Assembly (NCBI GenBank): GCA_965207045.1
Contig: OZ242261.1
Span: 248,001 to 312,000 of the forward strand
Source: G965207045 sp965207045
Lineage (GTDB): Bacteria; Pseudomonadota; Alphaproteobacteria; Rickettsiales; Anaplasmataceae
Direction: 5' to 3'
DNA: 64,000 nucleotides
The position numbers and the translations under genes are program-made. This document shows positions 29,401-38,717 of this stretch, in pieces (the stretch's first letter is position 1; each line of letters begins with the position of its first letter). The notes beneath the pieces are model-generated. The model saw nothing but the letters and a program-made list of their open reading frames with translations. It was not told where the DNA came from and searched no databases.

Positions 29401-29556
29401 TTTACCATTTTTATATAAAATATGAATGCGAAGTATCATTTTCTCGATTTTAGTATTTATTTTTTCTATTTTTTTTAGTTGGCTTTCTATGTTTGTTTTT
29501 AAAATTTTAACTTTTAATTTTTGTCCAACTTCTTTTAATTTGTCGAGATTTCCCAT
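26407..29556 (-). CDS. giant coiled-coil orphan protein with three ~180-residue repeats
   Basis: This 1049-residue protein is rich in Lys, Glu, Gln and Ile and predicted by eye to be almost entirely helical coiled coil. Three tandem related units occupy about 415-950. Each has the same order: a helix ending in YxxQCTEIxNRIN or similar (cysteines near 442, 632 and 805), LLEDxLxQxQ, a helix with IQxEIxK, INKILxDIFxxLE, and a KQIQxF-like end. The N-terminal 400 residues hold non-repeated coiled coil. Near the C-terminus is a hydrophobic and cysteine-containing stretch (FVRLITSCFYCSSKK, about 958-972) and then a polar, basic tail. No signal peptide is seen. A cytoskeleton-like, surface-associated or type IV-secreted role is possible; no function is assigned. 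Confidence 0.7.
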   Translation of the reverse strand: MGNLDKLKEVGQKLKVKILKTNIESQLKKIEKINTKIEKMILRIHILYKNGKVHEDDNDIFQEYCKDIQESEEAKNLIDTNKSMDNSSLDECPSEVWSTFKEKKEEQKMHESMHESTNNGKAQQTLDSSTVKTKFEQVVQRNSEIKEEYPEAQKANPDSTGFKGRRKKAKVQFIELEKQYVANSKEILCFYQTYYLGEEQKTINKAKTQLGEIFEAIQSISNNTEAKPAEGTTLTQTQSDIEKCKEIIDKKEALLSLRELEEEYNNYFTQELSKYQSKIEQIKRRLDAVKKYRKEEHFKTQIAENRGQFILITSTLEKTIKTRINTPKETQKEIKDRVEQLKNEVQAAQENRKITQLEQKQHKKFVEKANKVLIEARSSLKETIDTALTKNEVFYNNTIQKYIKETEQNTLQILQDIQIHIQQELKQENAISYKTQLEKYSEQCTEIFNRINDQAKIQLEDRLEQTQENKEKLQNIQNEIRKRKDFADAINKILDNSFAKLTKSLEKADSTDKVKDITNDSMLQNILLSDTGSDYHVAEVRKLIENHTIWKSISDFDEKQKDAIYKKQMQDFKIKAKGVIEIAEKKLQKIKEIENAKKGTLGILQKIQQDIKRNLQNKDETPYTQQLKKYLHQCTEISNRINKTKILLEDKLKQIQEDRKNLQEIQDEIQKYVYLTIQINKILNDIFVDLEKKLKEEDSIDEVQAIINNKILAEITSDYKIRIITRLKINIENQTNSRDQDIHSLQEKQKESLYKQQIQKFEGRAKNLIEIAKIKQETLNVKKDIEQELTENETSYKEQLKGYYDQCTEILNKINTTRILLEDTLKKDKKDLKKIRSEIQKYRDLTDKIDKALSDIFAELEVELKNADSASKIKTIIDNGLLQDILLSHIDEKTAKVRKSIEVHAKLQDITGLNEEYKNFLYAKQIQKFQNTAQELIQRANGKSKQFQKGNAEQQSNNSRIINLIRRIANTISNFVRLITSCFYCSSKKEPGKYEKQHTTFTHSITYSHNIMSNEKQKNKPTNNTTPTQTTDAESKQAFKNTSKQHHRK

Positions 29557-29854
29557 TTTATTTTGGTCTGAATTTATTAATAACTATTGTAGTATATTTA
29601 TCATATGAATGCAAAGAGATAGTTAAATTATTATTAATTGAATATATAAATTATGTCTAAGCATTTTTTGTATTATTTATATATGAACTCTATGGTTGCT
29701 ATTGTTATCTGCCCTCTTCAGATAGAATTGCTTGTTTATGTAAGCCTTATATAAGAAAATAAGTATGAGAGTTAAATCTAAAAACTTTTCTAAATAAGCT
29801 ATTTCTTTATGTACTTTATATACAATTGATGTTGTATTAATCAATAACAAGTAT

Positions 29855-31444
29855 ATGGAAAGAATCAAACTCTTATGTGATCTTTTACAGAAAGAAAAGG
29901 TATCAGCTTTTATACTACCTAATACAGATGAGTTTCAGAGTGAGTATTTACCAGAACATAGCAAGAGAGTAGAGTGGCTTACTGGTTTTACTGGTTCAGC
30001 TGCAACAGTTATTGTTACGCAATATAGGTGTGCTTTTTTCACAGATGGAAGGTATGTACTCCAAGCCAAGCAGGAATTGGGTGTCAATAAGTTTGAAATA
30101 TATGATACAAAATACTGTAAGCCGCAAAAATGGTTACAAGATAATAATGTAAAAAAATTATATTACGATCCTGCTTTGCATACCGAAAAGCAGATAGAGT
30201 TGTATAAAGGCATCAAGTTATTTACTATGGCAGCAAACCCAGTAGATACTTTGTGGCATGATAAACCACGATTTATTCAATCAAAAATAAAGAATCATGA
30301 GGTTTATGCTGGTGAGAATAGTTTAGAAAAATGTAAGCGTTTAGCTGGAAATCACCCGTTCTTTTTTTCTGCTCCTGATTCAATATGTTGGTTGTTAAAC
30401 ATTAGAGGTAGTGATGTTAGATATAATCCATTGCTTTTTTCTTATGCAGTGTTGTATTCACAGGGAAACGTTGATTTATTCTTGCAGTCAATGCAAGATG
30501 CTAAGTTTGAAACTAATGTTAATATATATACTATAAATGAATTGGAGCAAAAGTTAAGAAATTTGAAAAAAATTGAACTTGATCCTAATTTTACTGCTAT
30601 GAAGTGGATTAATGTTTGCAAATCTGGTTCAATAATAAGGAAAAATGATCCGTGTCAATTAGCAAAAGCATGTAAGAATATAGTTGAGTTAGAGGGTGCA
30701 AAGAGGGCTCATGTACGTGATGGAATTGCAGTTACTAAGTTTTTGCATTGGGTAAAGAGTAATAAATGTACTGAAAGGTCAGCGGCTAACAAACTTTTAG
30801 AATTTAGAAAGGAACAAGATTTATTTCAAGAGCCAAGTTTTGCTACTATCTCTGCATTTGGCAGTCATGGTGCCATTATTCATTACACTGCTTGCGATGA
30901 TACTCCTATAGAAGGTGATAACTTTTATTTAGTTGATTCTGGTGGGCAATATTTGGATGGTACAACTGATGTAACCAGAACAATTGCTATTGGTCGTATA
31001 TCGGAAAGAATGAAACAAGATTATTCCTTGGTGTTAAAAGGCTTTATAGCTTTTGCTAAGGTAGTTTTTCCTAGAGGGACAACTGGTAGGCAATTAGATG
31101 TTTTGGCTAGGCAATATTTGTGGCGAAACCATATAAATTATAATCATGGAACAGGTCATGGTGTTGGTAGTTATCTTGGAGTACATGAAGGGCCACAAAG
31201 TATGAACAATGATGTGCCACTTGAAGTAGGTATGATAATTTCAAATGAGCCTGGTTGCTATAGGAAAGGTGAATACGGAATTAGGATAGAAAATTTAATG
31301 CATGTAGTAGATATGGGAAATAGTTATTTAGGCTTTAAGCAATTAACAAGGGTAGCAATAGAACTTTCTTGTGCAGACTTAAGCCTACTTACAGAGGAGG
31401 AGATTAATTGGGTAGAGAGATATAATGTAAATATTATAGGATGA
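29855..31444 (+). CDS. pepP: Xaa-Pro aminopeptidase (M24B)
   Basis: Removes N-terminal residues before proline. The 529-residue product has the three-domain layout of cytosolic aminopeptidase P: two creatinase-like N-terminal domains (AFILPNTDEFQSEYLPEHS near 18, then FTDGRYVLQA) and the pita-bread catalytic domain. Metal-binding residues are visible as DSGGQYLDGTTDVTRT (two Asp), GTGHGVGSYLGVHEGP (His), and the Glu residues in SNEPGCY and IRIENL. It stands alone before a long pseudogene tract. The symbol is by family; it is not the E. coli-type PepP length (441) but the longer eukaryote-like type. Confidence 0.93.
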   Translation: MERIKLLCDLLQKEKVSAFILPNTDEFQSEYLPEHSKRVEWLTGFTGSAATVIVTQYRCAFFTDGRYVLQAKQELGVNKFEIYDTKYCKPQKWLQDNNVKKLYYDPALHTEKQIELYKGIKLFTMAANPVDTLWHDKPRFIQSKIKNHEVYAGENSLEKCKRLAGNHPFFFSAPDSICWLLNIRGSDVRYNPLLFSYAVLYSQGNVDLFLQSMQDAKFETNVNIYTINELEQKLRNLKKIELDPNFTAMKWINVCKSGSIIRKNDPCQLAKACKNIVELEGAKRAHVRDGIAVTKFLHWVKSNKCTERSAANKLLEFRKEQDLFQEPSFATISAFGSHGAIIHYTACDDTPIEGDNFYLVDSGGQYLDGTTDVTRTIAIGRISERMKQDYSLVLKGFIAFAKVVFPRGTTGRQLDVLARQYLWRNHINYNHGTGHGVGSYLGVHEGPQSMNNDVPLEVGMIISNEPGCYRKGEYGIRIENLMHVVDMGNSYLGFKQLTRVAIELSCADLSLLTEEEINWVERYNVNIIG

Positions 31445-31886
31445 TTCCAGTTTTACTACATGTATAATGATACTATGCTAGTAATAATGGGATTGTTGAT
31501 TAATATTTTTGGAACATTCATTATGTTTTTTATTATTTCTCTCTTTTGCTCAGGAGTCATGTTTTAGCATTCTTCCGGAATTTTGCATACATTTTCAATT
31601 CTTTCTTGAGAAAAAGGCTTTGTGCGAACTACAAAAGGTTATTTCCTGCTATTGGTAACTGTTGTCTTTGTTGTTTCAATATTTCCAATGTGGTTACCTG
31701 GTTCGTATTTTTGTTCCATGTATTGCATATATCAAGTGTTATTTGATCATTACAAAATGTATCTTCTTTTTTGTTTGATATTGCGAATACTTTCTGTAAT
31801 CTTGGTGTTGAATAAAAATTTCCAAGGGATACTATTTCTGGAAAATTTATAAACATCTTTGAGAGAATACTACTTTGCAATTTCAA
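31445..31886 (-). pseudogene. decayed gene fragment
   Basis: The minus strand reads as protein in pieces: from about 31886 to 31629 an 85-codon frame (with ITLDICNTWNKNTNQVTTLE), then in another frame FVVRTKPFSQERIENVCKIP to a stop near 31560, then NMTPEQKREIIKNIMNVPKI in a third. Frameshifts and stops separate them. It may be the end of the larger broken gene at 32.0-33.9 kb or a separate one. No family recognised. Confidence 0.45.
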
Positions 31887-32009
31887 AGGTTAGTCTGTGT
31901 GCTGTTAGGTCATTTTCATAATTACAATGTAACATGTCAAAAGAGGTAGACTCTCAACACTTGTTCTTCACAATTGTTTAAAACTTTAATAGTGTTATTT
32001 AAAATATAT

Positions 32010-33870
32010 TTATGAAAATTTGTTATTTTCTGTCTGAACAAAAAATCCCATTTTGCTCAGTAAGAATGTTAATACAAATAAGTGTATTAAGCGTGGATAA
32101 TCACCATTTTCGCTGCTAACTGTGTCTTTGAACATTATATCTTGCTGCATTATTTTTTCTCTTCCATATTGAGGTAATACAAAACCAGATATAGCAGCTT
32201 TTTCATATTTTGTATTTTTTCCTATTAAAACTGAATGATTGTAAGCAGATAGATTCATCAATGTAATGTGTATCTTTTTTACATTTAGTGTATGATCCTT
32301 AAGGTTAGCTTTTGTAATTTTCATTCCATAATCTTTAAGTAAAAGTGCAATTTGCTTTTCCAGATCATTAATTATTTTAGGTATCTCTCTAGCAATAACA
32401 TTAACTTTTATTCCTTTGCAACCCATATTATGATATAGTTAAAATATTTTCCTGCTTTATCTACTTTAGTTTTTTTCATTCTCTTTTAAATTTGAGTCTG
32501 CCTCTTTTCATACTCAATGCGCAGCGTAAAGTGTGAGTAAAAAAGATCAAAGTCATTTCCTTGAAAATATGTTTCCATTTCTTTTGTTTCGTCTATAGAA
32601 CCAATTTGTGTTTTACTGTAAATTTTATTTAAGATATTAATATTTTTCTCTCCAAAGAATCTTTTACAATTAAGTGAAATTCAGCTAAGGTTCTGCAAAG
32701 TGATATCAAGTATAATTTTTGCTTTTGTCTTCCCAATATAAAGTTTCATCTAAATGTGACATCAATTCTTTATAACTTAAACCATTTGCAATAGTCAGTG
32801 CTATACATCTGCCAGATTGAAATTCAATTTTTATTATTTTTCGTAGGTTTTCTAACACTTCGTTACTGTGATGTGTTTGATGTAGATTTTTCTAATTTTA
32901 GTCTTGATTAGTTATTACATTAATTTTTTGTCTAACTTCTTCCACCTCATTTACGCTTTTTTTAGTCATGGGTTTTGTGTAAATTATGTAATCAGATTGA
33001 ATTTTAGTTCCCTTGTAATCTTGTACTTCTTCTTTATTTTTTAAAACTGCCACATTCAGATTTATCACTATACTTTTTATATCATTTTTGTTCTTATTGT
33101 TGTCTTAACTTAATAAAATCTGGATCACTATAATCAAAATTTCCACTCAATGCTTCCATTTTACTTTTATTGTATTTATACATTTTTAAATATTGCTGCC
33201 TAAAATAGTTTTTAACATGTTGGATCCATTGTAAGTTTGGACGTCTATCTGAAAAGTGACTATATAATATGTTATAGTTTAGTTTTGTCGGTGCGTGATG
33301 ATTGATCAGATCCTTCGTTTCATATTCTAAGGTTTGATTTTCATTATAAAAAATGTAAGCAAATGAATCAGAATAGAGATTAGATAAAGTGTTGGCTAAA
33401 TCTTCTTCTGCATAAATTATTTCATAATATTTGTTTTCAAAAAGGTAATCAAAAAAGCACCATACGAAGCGATTGGAGTAATCTTTTGTCATGTAGTCGA
33501 AGAGACCTACTTGTTTTTTATCTAAAAAACCATTTCATTCCAAATTTGTTGTAATAAATAAATTTGTAGTTGATGGCTGTATTCTCCATGACTTCCACCG
33601 ACTTTTTCTTTAAATATAGTAAAGCTATAATAGCTCACTTGAGGTATTTTTGTATTACGTTTTTTTGTCAACAATTGCATTTTATGGCCAAGGTTATTTA
33701 GATAATATGGTATTTTTCAGCAAGAAATTCATATATATCAATATGATAGTGATCTAATTTAGATTTATATGCTTCAAATTTGATGGAACTTTAGTATAGT
33801 GAAATGCATTATGTGAAATTTTAAAGGTTTTATTATGGTCAAATTTTGATATTCTTTGTCTACCTTTTTT
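32010..33870 (-). pseudogene. large multi-frameshift pseudogene
   Basis: About 1.9 kb of the minus strand reads as one long protein broken at many points. In order: ISKFDHNKTFKISHNAF (near 33860), FEAYKSKLDHYHIDIYEFLA (near 33780), FTIFKEKVGGSHGEYSHQLQ (near 33640), an intact 132-codon piece 33492-33094 starting MTKDYSNRFVWCFFDYLF, NDIKSIVINLNVAVLKNKEE (near 33090), LRKIIKIEFQSGRCIALTIA (near 32850), SKTQIGSIDETKEMETYFQG (near 32620), and a 138-codon piece 32426-32010 that ends LSKMGFFVQTENNKFS. Single-base losses explain most breaks. The original protein would have exceeded 550 residues. I do not recognise the family; aromatic-rich and soluble-looking. Confidence 0.65.
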
Positions 33871-34009
33871 TCATGAAGTGTAAGATTATGGCTTGCTCAC
33901 ATTTTATGAATTTTAAAACAGCTCATAGTAGTATTGTAATATTTTATTTGTTAAATATCAATTAAAAAGATCTATCCTATAAAAAATATTTAGGGTAAAC
34001 TACTCAGTT

Positions 34010-35818
34010 ATGCCGATACGTTTGTTACCAGCAAAGGTAATTAATAGAATTGCAGCAGGAGAGGTTGTTGAGCGTCCTGCTAGTGTTGTTAAAGAATTAG
34101 TAGAGAATTCAGTAGATGCGAATGCAACTGAAGTTAATATTTTTATTGCACAGGGCGGCCGCAATCTGATAAAAGTTATTGATAACGGTTGTGGAATTGC
34201 AAAAGAGGAAATGAGATTAGCTGTTGCAAGACATGCAACATCTAAATTATCTGATAATAATCTTTTTAATATTACGTACATGGGTTTTAGAGGAGAGGCA
34301 TTATCTTCCATTTCTTCTGTCAGCCGGATGAAGATTGCATCAAGAGCTAGGGAGTCTGATTTGGGTTGGTCAATTGAAGTTGAAGGTGGTGAACTTAGCA
34401 AGGATTTGACTCCTGATTCTATAAAATATGGAACGAAAATTGAGATATGTGATTTATTTTTTGCAACTCCGGTCAGGCTCAAATTTCTTAAGACAGAAAA
34501 GGCTGAAACACAGCATATAATTGATATAGTGACAAAAATTGCAATGACAAATCCACAGATTAGATTCTCATTGACAGTAAATGATAGGAAGCTTTTTGAT
34601 TACTTGATTGTTGATAGCAAAAAAGAACGTTTATTAACGATTAAGGGGAAAGAATTTGAAGAAAATGTTGTTGAAGTATTGGAGAAAAAAGGTGATTTAG
34701 AAATAACTGGTTATGTTGGTTTGCCAACCTATAACCGTGTTAATGCTAACTATTTGTATTTATTTGTAAATAATCGTCCAGTGCGTGATAATCTGTTGAT
34801 TAGTGCGGTGAAGGCTGCTTATAAAGATTTTATCCCTTATGGTCGATATCCAGTTGTTATTTTATATCTTACTGTTCCTCAACAAGTTATTGATGTTAAT
34901 GTACATCCAACTAAGGCTGAAGTGCGTTTTCAGGATAAAAATTTAGTTCGTAATTTTGTTGTGACTACCCTTAAGTTGGCAATAAAAAAGAGTATGTATA
35001 GAGCCACTTCTGAAACTACTAATTTAGCACTTAATTACTTTAATAGTAATAAGAATTTAGCTAGTAATATTGTGATGGATCCTATCATTAAAAAGAAATC
35101 TTTTGATATCCATAATGTAAGTAGTTCTAAAGAGGTTTTGAAGGAAAAGGTAGATATAGCTAATTTGAGAACTACTAAAAAAGTTTCTAAAACTGTATTG
35201 GTCCCAGTTGCAGAGAAACAGGTCTTACTTGATCAGTTGGGTTCAATATCTCCGTTGGGATTTGCGCGTTGCCAGCTTTATTTAACTTATATTCTATCAG
35301 AATCAGATGATTGCATATTTTTGGTGGATCAGCACGCTGCACATGAACGTTTAGTTTATGAATATTTGAAAAATACAGTAAAAATTGAACGTCAAGTCTT
35401 GCTTGCACCTGAAGTGGTTGAACTTAATGAAGCTGAGGTAGAACTTTTTTTAGAGTATAAAGAGTATTTGCAGAAAGTTGGTATGTATGCAGAGAAAATG
35501 GGGGAGAATGCTATTTTAGTGAGGGAGTTACCAGCTATAATTGGTCAGTGTGATATAAAGAGATTGGTATTAGATATTGTAGATAATATTAAATCATTTG
35601 GTATAGCGTTATCATTGGAAAAAAAAATAGAATCAGTTTATCTGACATTTGCCTGCCATACATCAATTAGGGCAGGAAGGAAATTAAACACAAGTGAAAT
35701 GAATGCTATTTTGAGGCAAATGGAATTAAATTCTCACACAGGTCAGTGTAACCACGGCCGGCCTACCTATGTTACACTCAAAAAAAATGACATTGAAAAG
35801 CTTTTTGAGCGTAGGTAG
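34010..35818 (+). CDS. mutL: DNA mismatch repair protein MutL
   Basis: MutL couples mismatch recognition by MutS to strand incision. The 602-residue protein has the GHKL ATPase motifs ELVENSVDANATEV, DNGCGI, FRGEALSSIS and GTKIEICDLFFATP, a linker (about 330-400), and a C-terminal domain with DQHAAHERLVYE, the DQHA(X2)E(X4)E endonuclease motif, plus CHTSIRAGRKL and QCNHGRPT. It is therefore the endonuclease-bearing type expected in bacteria without Dam/MutH-directed repair. An echo of its last 18 codons lies at 36259-36315. Confidence 0.97.
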   Translation: MPIRLLPAKVINRIAAGEVVERPASVVKELVENSVDANATEVNIFIAQGGRNLIKVIDNGCGIAKEEMRLAVARHATSKLSDNNLFNITYMGFRGEALSSISSVSRMKIASRARESDLGWSIEVEGGELSKDLTPDSIKYGTKIEICDLFFATPVRLKFLKTEKAETQHIIDIVTKIAMTNPQIRFSLTVNDRKLFDYLIVDSKKERLLTIKGKEFEENVVEVLEKKGDLEITGYVGLPTYNRVNANYLYLFVNNRPVRDNLLISAVKAAYKDFIPYGRYPVVILYLTVPQQVIDVNVHPTKAEVRFQDKNLVRNFVVTTLKLAIKKSMYRATSETTNLALNYFNSNKNLASNIVMDPIIKKKSFDIHNVSSSKEVLKEKVDIANLRTTKKVSKTVLVPVAEKQVLLDQLGSISPLGFARCQLYLTYILSESDDCIFLVDQHAAHERLVYEYLKNTVKIERQVLLAPEVVELNEAEVELFLEYKEYLQKVGMYAEKMGENAILVRELPAIIGQCDIKRLVLDIVDNIKSFGIALSLEKKIESVYLTFACHTSIRAGRKLNTSEMNAILRQMELNSHTGQCNHGRPTYVTLKKNDIEKLFERR

Positions 35819-36529
35819 ATTTTTCTCTACTTTTGTATAGTAAGCGCATGTGCAAAATAGTTGCTAGCAAGAAAAGTTTCATAGTTTGGATTCTAAGTTT
35901 CTACGCCATATTGCTAATAGCAGTGCACACATTGATAAGTAAGCAACATAATGTAAATGTGTATTTTTTTATTTGCTTATTTATCAAGTTCTGCTTTGTG
36001 TTTAGTTAACGTTGGCATGATTGAAATTTATTTTGTTGATTTGTGGGGAGATGTAATGCTGAATTTGTCTTCCAGAATCTTTTTCTTAAGCTATTCTAAT
36101 GCTATCTGTATTTAAACAGAATTTGCTACTTCTAACGATTTATTATCTGAAATAAATTTCAAAATGTTCACTATTTTTTCTTGTGAGATTTGTCAAATAA
36201 CCTTATTTCTTTTATAAAGATAATATCAATATAAAATATTAGCTATATTACAATCAATTTCGTTCTGCTTAAATTCGAAGAGAATGACATTGAGAAAGTT
36301 TTCGAGTTTAGGTAGTTTTTTTCCCTTGAACTTGTTTATTAAAGTGGTGTTTTAGTTTGCTTACAACAATCTATATGCTGCTATGTAAAACACTTTGTGT
36401 ATTTTTGTTGAGTGTGGATTGTGTCTCATAAATCTATGCATTATTCAACTGTGTTGGTGAGTTATTGTGGATTTTGCAGAGAATTCATATCACATGATGT
36501 ACTGTTTTTGGTTTAGTTATTGGATCTTA
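35819..36529. other. gene-poor gap after mutL
   Basis: About 700 bases with no intact gene. The only feature I can support is the partial copy of the mutL 3' end at 36259-36315. The remainder is A+T-rich with scattered stops in all frames. Confidence 0.5.
36259..36315 (+). pseudogene. echo of the mutL 3' end
   Basis: This stretch reads FVLLKFEENDIEKVFEFR and stop; the end of MutL reads YVTLKKNDIEKLFERR and stop. The DNA is also alike (AATGACATTGA and AGGTAG shared). It is about 500 bp downstream of the real end, so it looks like the remains of a partial tandem duplication of mutL. Confidence 0.65.
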
Positions 36530-36763
36530 TTAAAATGTTTGACTATTATTGCTTGTCCATTGCTTGCAGTACACTTGAGTAGTGTCAGAAAAACTGATAC
36601 GAGGCCGTAATTGATATTTCAAATGTACTTTGCCTCTTAGTGTCTTTTCTTTGTTGTGTTCTACAGTTATTAGTGGAGTTATCTCATCATACTTTTTGCT
36701 TTTATCATACTGATTGTTTATATTTTTGATATTATCCCAAAAATTATTGGAATAATTATCCAT
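36530..36763 (-). CDS. short orphan frame, possibly a gene remnant
   Basis: A 77-codon frame starting MDNYSNNFWDNIKNINN and containing KVHLKYQLRPRISFSD. The frame stays open upstream to about 36840 (FDTTFDDSLKDHIKI precedes the ATG) without another good start codon, which suggests a 5'-truncated gene rather than a complete small protein. No family recognised. Confidence 0.35.
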   Translation of the reverse strand: MDNYSNNFWDNIKNINNQYDKSKKYDEITPLITVEHNKEKTLRGKVHLKYQLRPRISFSDTTQVYCKQWTSNNSQTF

Positions 36764-37039
36764 TATTTTTATATGGTCTTTTAAAGAATCATCAAAGGTT
36801 GTATCAAAGGACTTAATGTCTCTTCCAAAAAATATGGAAGAAAAAAAGATTTAATGTACTTTATAACATTTTCTGATACTTATTTATGGTCTGAACAGTT
36901 TTTGATTTCTGCATAAAAACTTCATAAAAATAAAACTATAGATATGGTATAATAACACTATTATATGTATAAATTAAATATATTAATAGATATAAATACA
37001 TAGAGAATAGAATGCTTTTGCACTTTATAATTTTTCTTT

Positions 37040-37612
37040 TTATGACACCACAGGTATTCTCATTAAGCTGGTTATAATATCTTGCAACATATTTTCATAG
37101 GCTGTGTTCTTTAACTGACCTTTATTATCAAAGGCTTCATGTGCTTTTGGTATACACAATTGTTCTGGAATAACAATGGCAAAAAGATTGTTTAGTACAG
37201 CTCTCAAATGGTTCAATCCCCTTATTCCTGCAAAGTTTCCAGGTGATGCAGAAAGTAAAGCAATTGCTTTACTCCGGAATTCAGGATGTGAGAACTTAGG
37301 ATCATCTATGTCTTTTCTTGAAACCCAATCAATTACATTTTTTAGTAAAGGGCTGACAGAAGCATTGTGTTCAGGTGAGCAAATTATTATTTTATTGCTT
37401 TTTATAAATATCTTCCTGAGTTTACGTACGTTTTCAGGTTTTGTCTGTGGGTTATCCAAATCTGAGTTGTATATTGGCATCGAGTAATCACGCAGATCAA
37501 CATATTCAGCATCTATGCCTGCAGATCTTGCTTTTTGTATTGCTAAGATTGCTAGTTTTTCATTATAAGATTCCTTGCGAATACTACCTGATAGAGCAAT
37601 GAGTTCGGCCAT
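37040..37612 (-). CDS. NADPH-dependent FMN reductase family protein
   Basis: A 190-residue flavodoxin-fold protein. The phosphate-binding loop is at the N-terminus (IALSGSIRKESYNEKLA), and the family motif CSPEHNASVSPLLKNVIDW lies near 80, followed by LLSASPGNFAGIRGLNHLR. Members reduce flavins or quinones (ArsH, ChrR, YieF types). It starts 22 bp after the ribF stop on the same strand, and ribF makes FMN and FAD, so a flavin-related operon is plausible. Confidence 0.9.
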   Translation of the reverse strand: MAELIALSGSIRKESYNEKLAILAIQKARSAGIDAEYVDLRDYSMPIYNSDLDNPQTKPENVRKLRKIFIKSNKIIICSPEHNASVSPLLKNVIDWVSRKDIDDPKFSHPEFRSKAIALLSASPGNFAGIRGLNHLRAVLNNLFAIVIPEQLCIPKAHEAFDNKGQLKNTAYENMLQDIITSLMRIPVVS

Positions 37613-37634
37613 TTCCTAATTTTACTATTATAAT

Positions 37635-38570
37635 CTATAATTTTTTATGATCATTGTATATCATATTTTTTGCAATAGCTATATCCTGTTTTATTTGAGA
37701 TTTTAATTGGTCTGCGTTTTTAAATTTTTTCTCTGGACGAATGAAATCAAGAATTTCTATTATAAGCTCTTTTCCATAGAGATCATCATTTGTAAAATCA
37801 AATATATGCATTTCTAGTATAGTGCGATTTTCATTTGTGAATGTAGGGCGGTTACCTATGTTAACAAGGCCGTATAGTACTTTTTTGTCAATTGTTGTTT
37901 TTGCAAAGAACACACCTAATCTAGGTATTAAATAACTGCCTAGATTCATGTTAGCTGTTGGAAAACCAATTTTTTGTCCACGTTGGTTGCCTATTATTAT
38001 AGTCCCTTGTATTTGATATGGCCGGCCTAATAATTTATTAGCTTGTTTAATTTTGCCTTCTTTTAATAAATTTCTAATGTGTGAAGATGAGCAGTATGTA
38101 CTATTAGTGTCAATTTCAATGACTTTGTAGTTGTAGACGTTTGATAATTTTTTTAAAAATTTAACATTTCCTTCTCTGTTTTTGCCAAATTTTGTACTAT
38201 TGCCAACAACTATAAATTTTGTATTGCAATAGTTAATGAGAATGTTTTTAATGAATTCTTCAGCACTAATTGTAGAGAATCCTTTTGTAAATTCTATTGC
38301 GTAAAGTAGCTCTATATTGGTTGTTTTAAGTATTGATATTTTCTGTTTTAAATTAGTTAAGCTAAAACATTCTGTTTTAGGGTTAAAAAATTCTTTTGGA
38401 TGGGGAGTAAATGTCATTAAAGCTGAAATGTAATCATTTTTTCTTGCGATCTCGCATATTTTATTTACAATAAGCATGTGGCCAGTGTGCACACCATCGA
38501 AATTCCCAAAAGATATAACCAAGCCTCTACTTATATTACGATATGTAGTATAATCTGTTAAAACTTTCAC
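37635..38570 (-). CDS. ribF: bifunctional riboflavin kinase/FMN adenylyltransferase
   Basis: Converts riboflavin to FMN and then FAD. The 311-residue product has the nucleotidyltransferase domain first (GNFDGVHTGHMLIV, the HxGH-type motif, near 22) with SSSHIRNLLKEG near 160, then the kinase domain with GRPYQIQGTIIIGNQRGQK and GFPTANM (T and N of the PTAN motif), and GLVNIGNRPTF. Length is typical. It is divergent from the decayed rbfA copy and secD. Confidence 0.96.
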   Translation of the reverse strand: MKVLTDYTTYRNISRGLVISFGNFDGVHTGHMLIVNKICEIARKNDYISALMTFTPHPKEFFNPKTECFSLTNLKQKISILKTTNIELLYAIEFTKGFSTISAEEFIKNILINYCNTKFIVVGNSTKFGKNREGNVKFLKKLSNVYNYKVIEIDTNSTYCSSSHIRNLLKEGKIKQANKLLGRPYQIQGTIIIGNQRGQKIGFPTANMNLGSYLIPRLGVFFAKTTIDKKVLYGLVNIGNRPTFTNENRTILEMHIFDFTNDDLYGKELIIEILDFIRPEKKFKNADQLKSQIKQDIAIAKNMIYNDHKKL

Positions 38571-38717
38571 TTACCTTGTTAATATATTACCGACTATAAG
38601 ATCAAATTAAATCAATGTGTTGGCAATATCAAGGTTCTGTTTAAGTAAAGGAGATTTAGCTTTTATGTTTTTAGCTTACTATTTGTAGAGAATGTATTTA
38701 AGATAAAAAAGTTTGTC

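Noticed and set aside
31546..31852. Plus-strand Cys/Phe-rich frames after pepP
   Set aside because: They are antisense to protein-like minus-strand pieces with better coding character.
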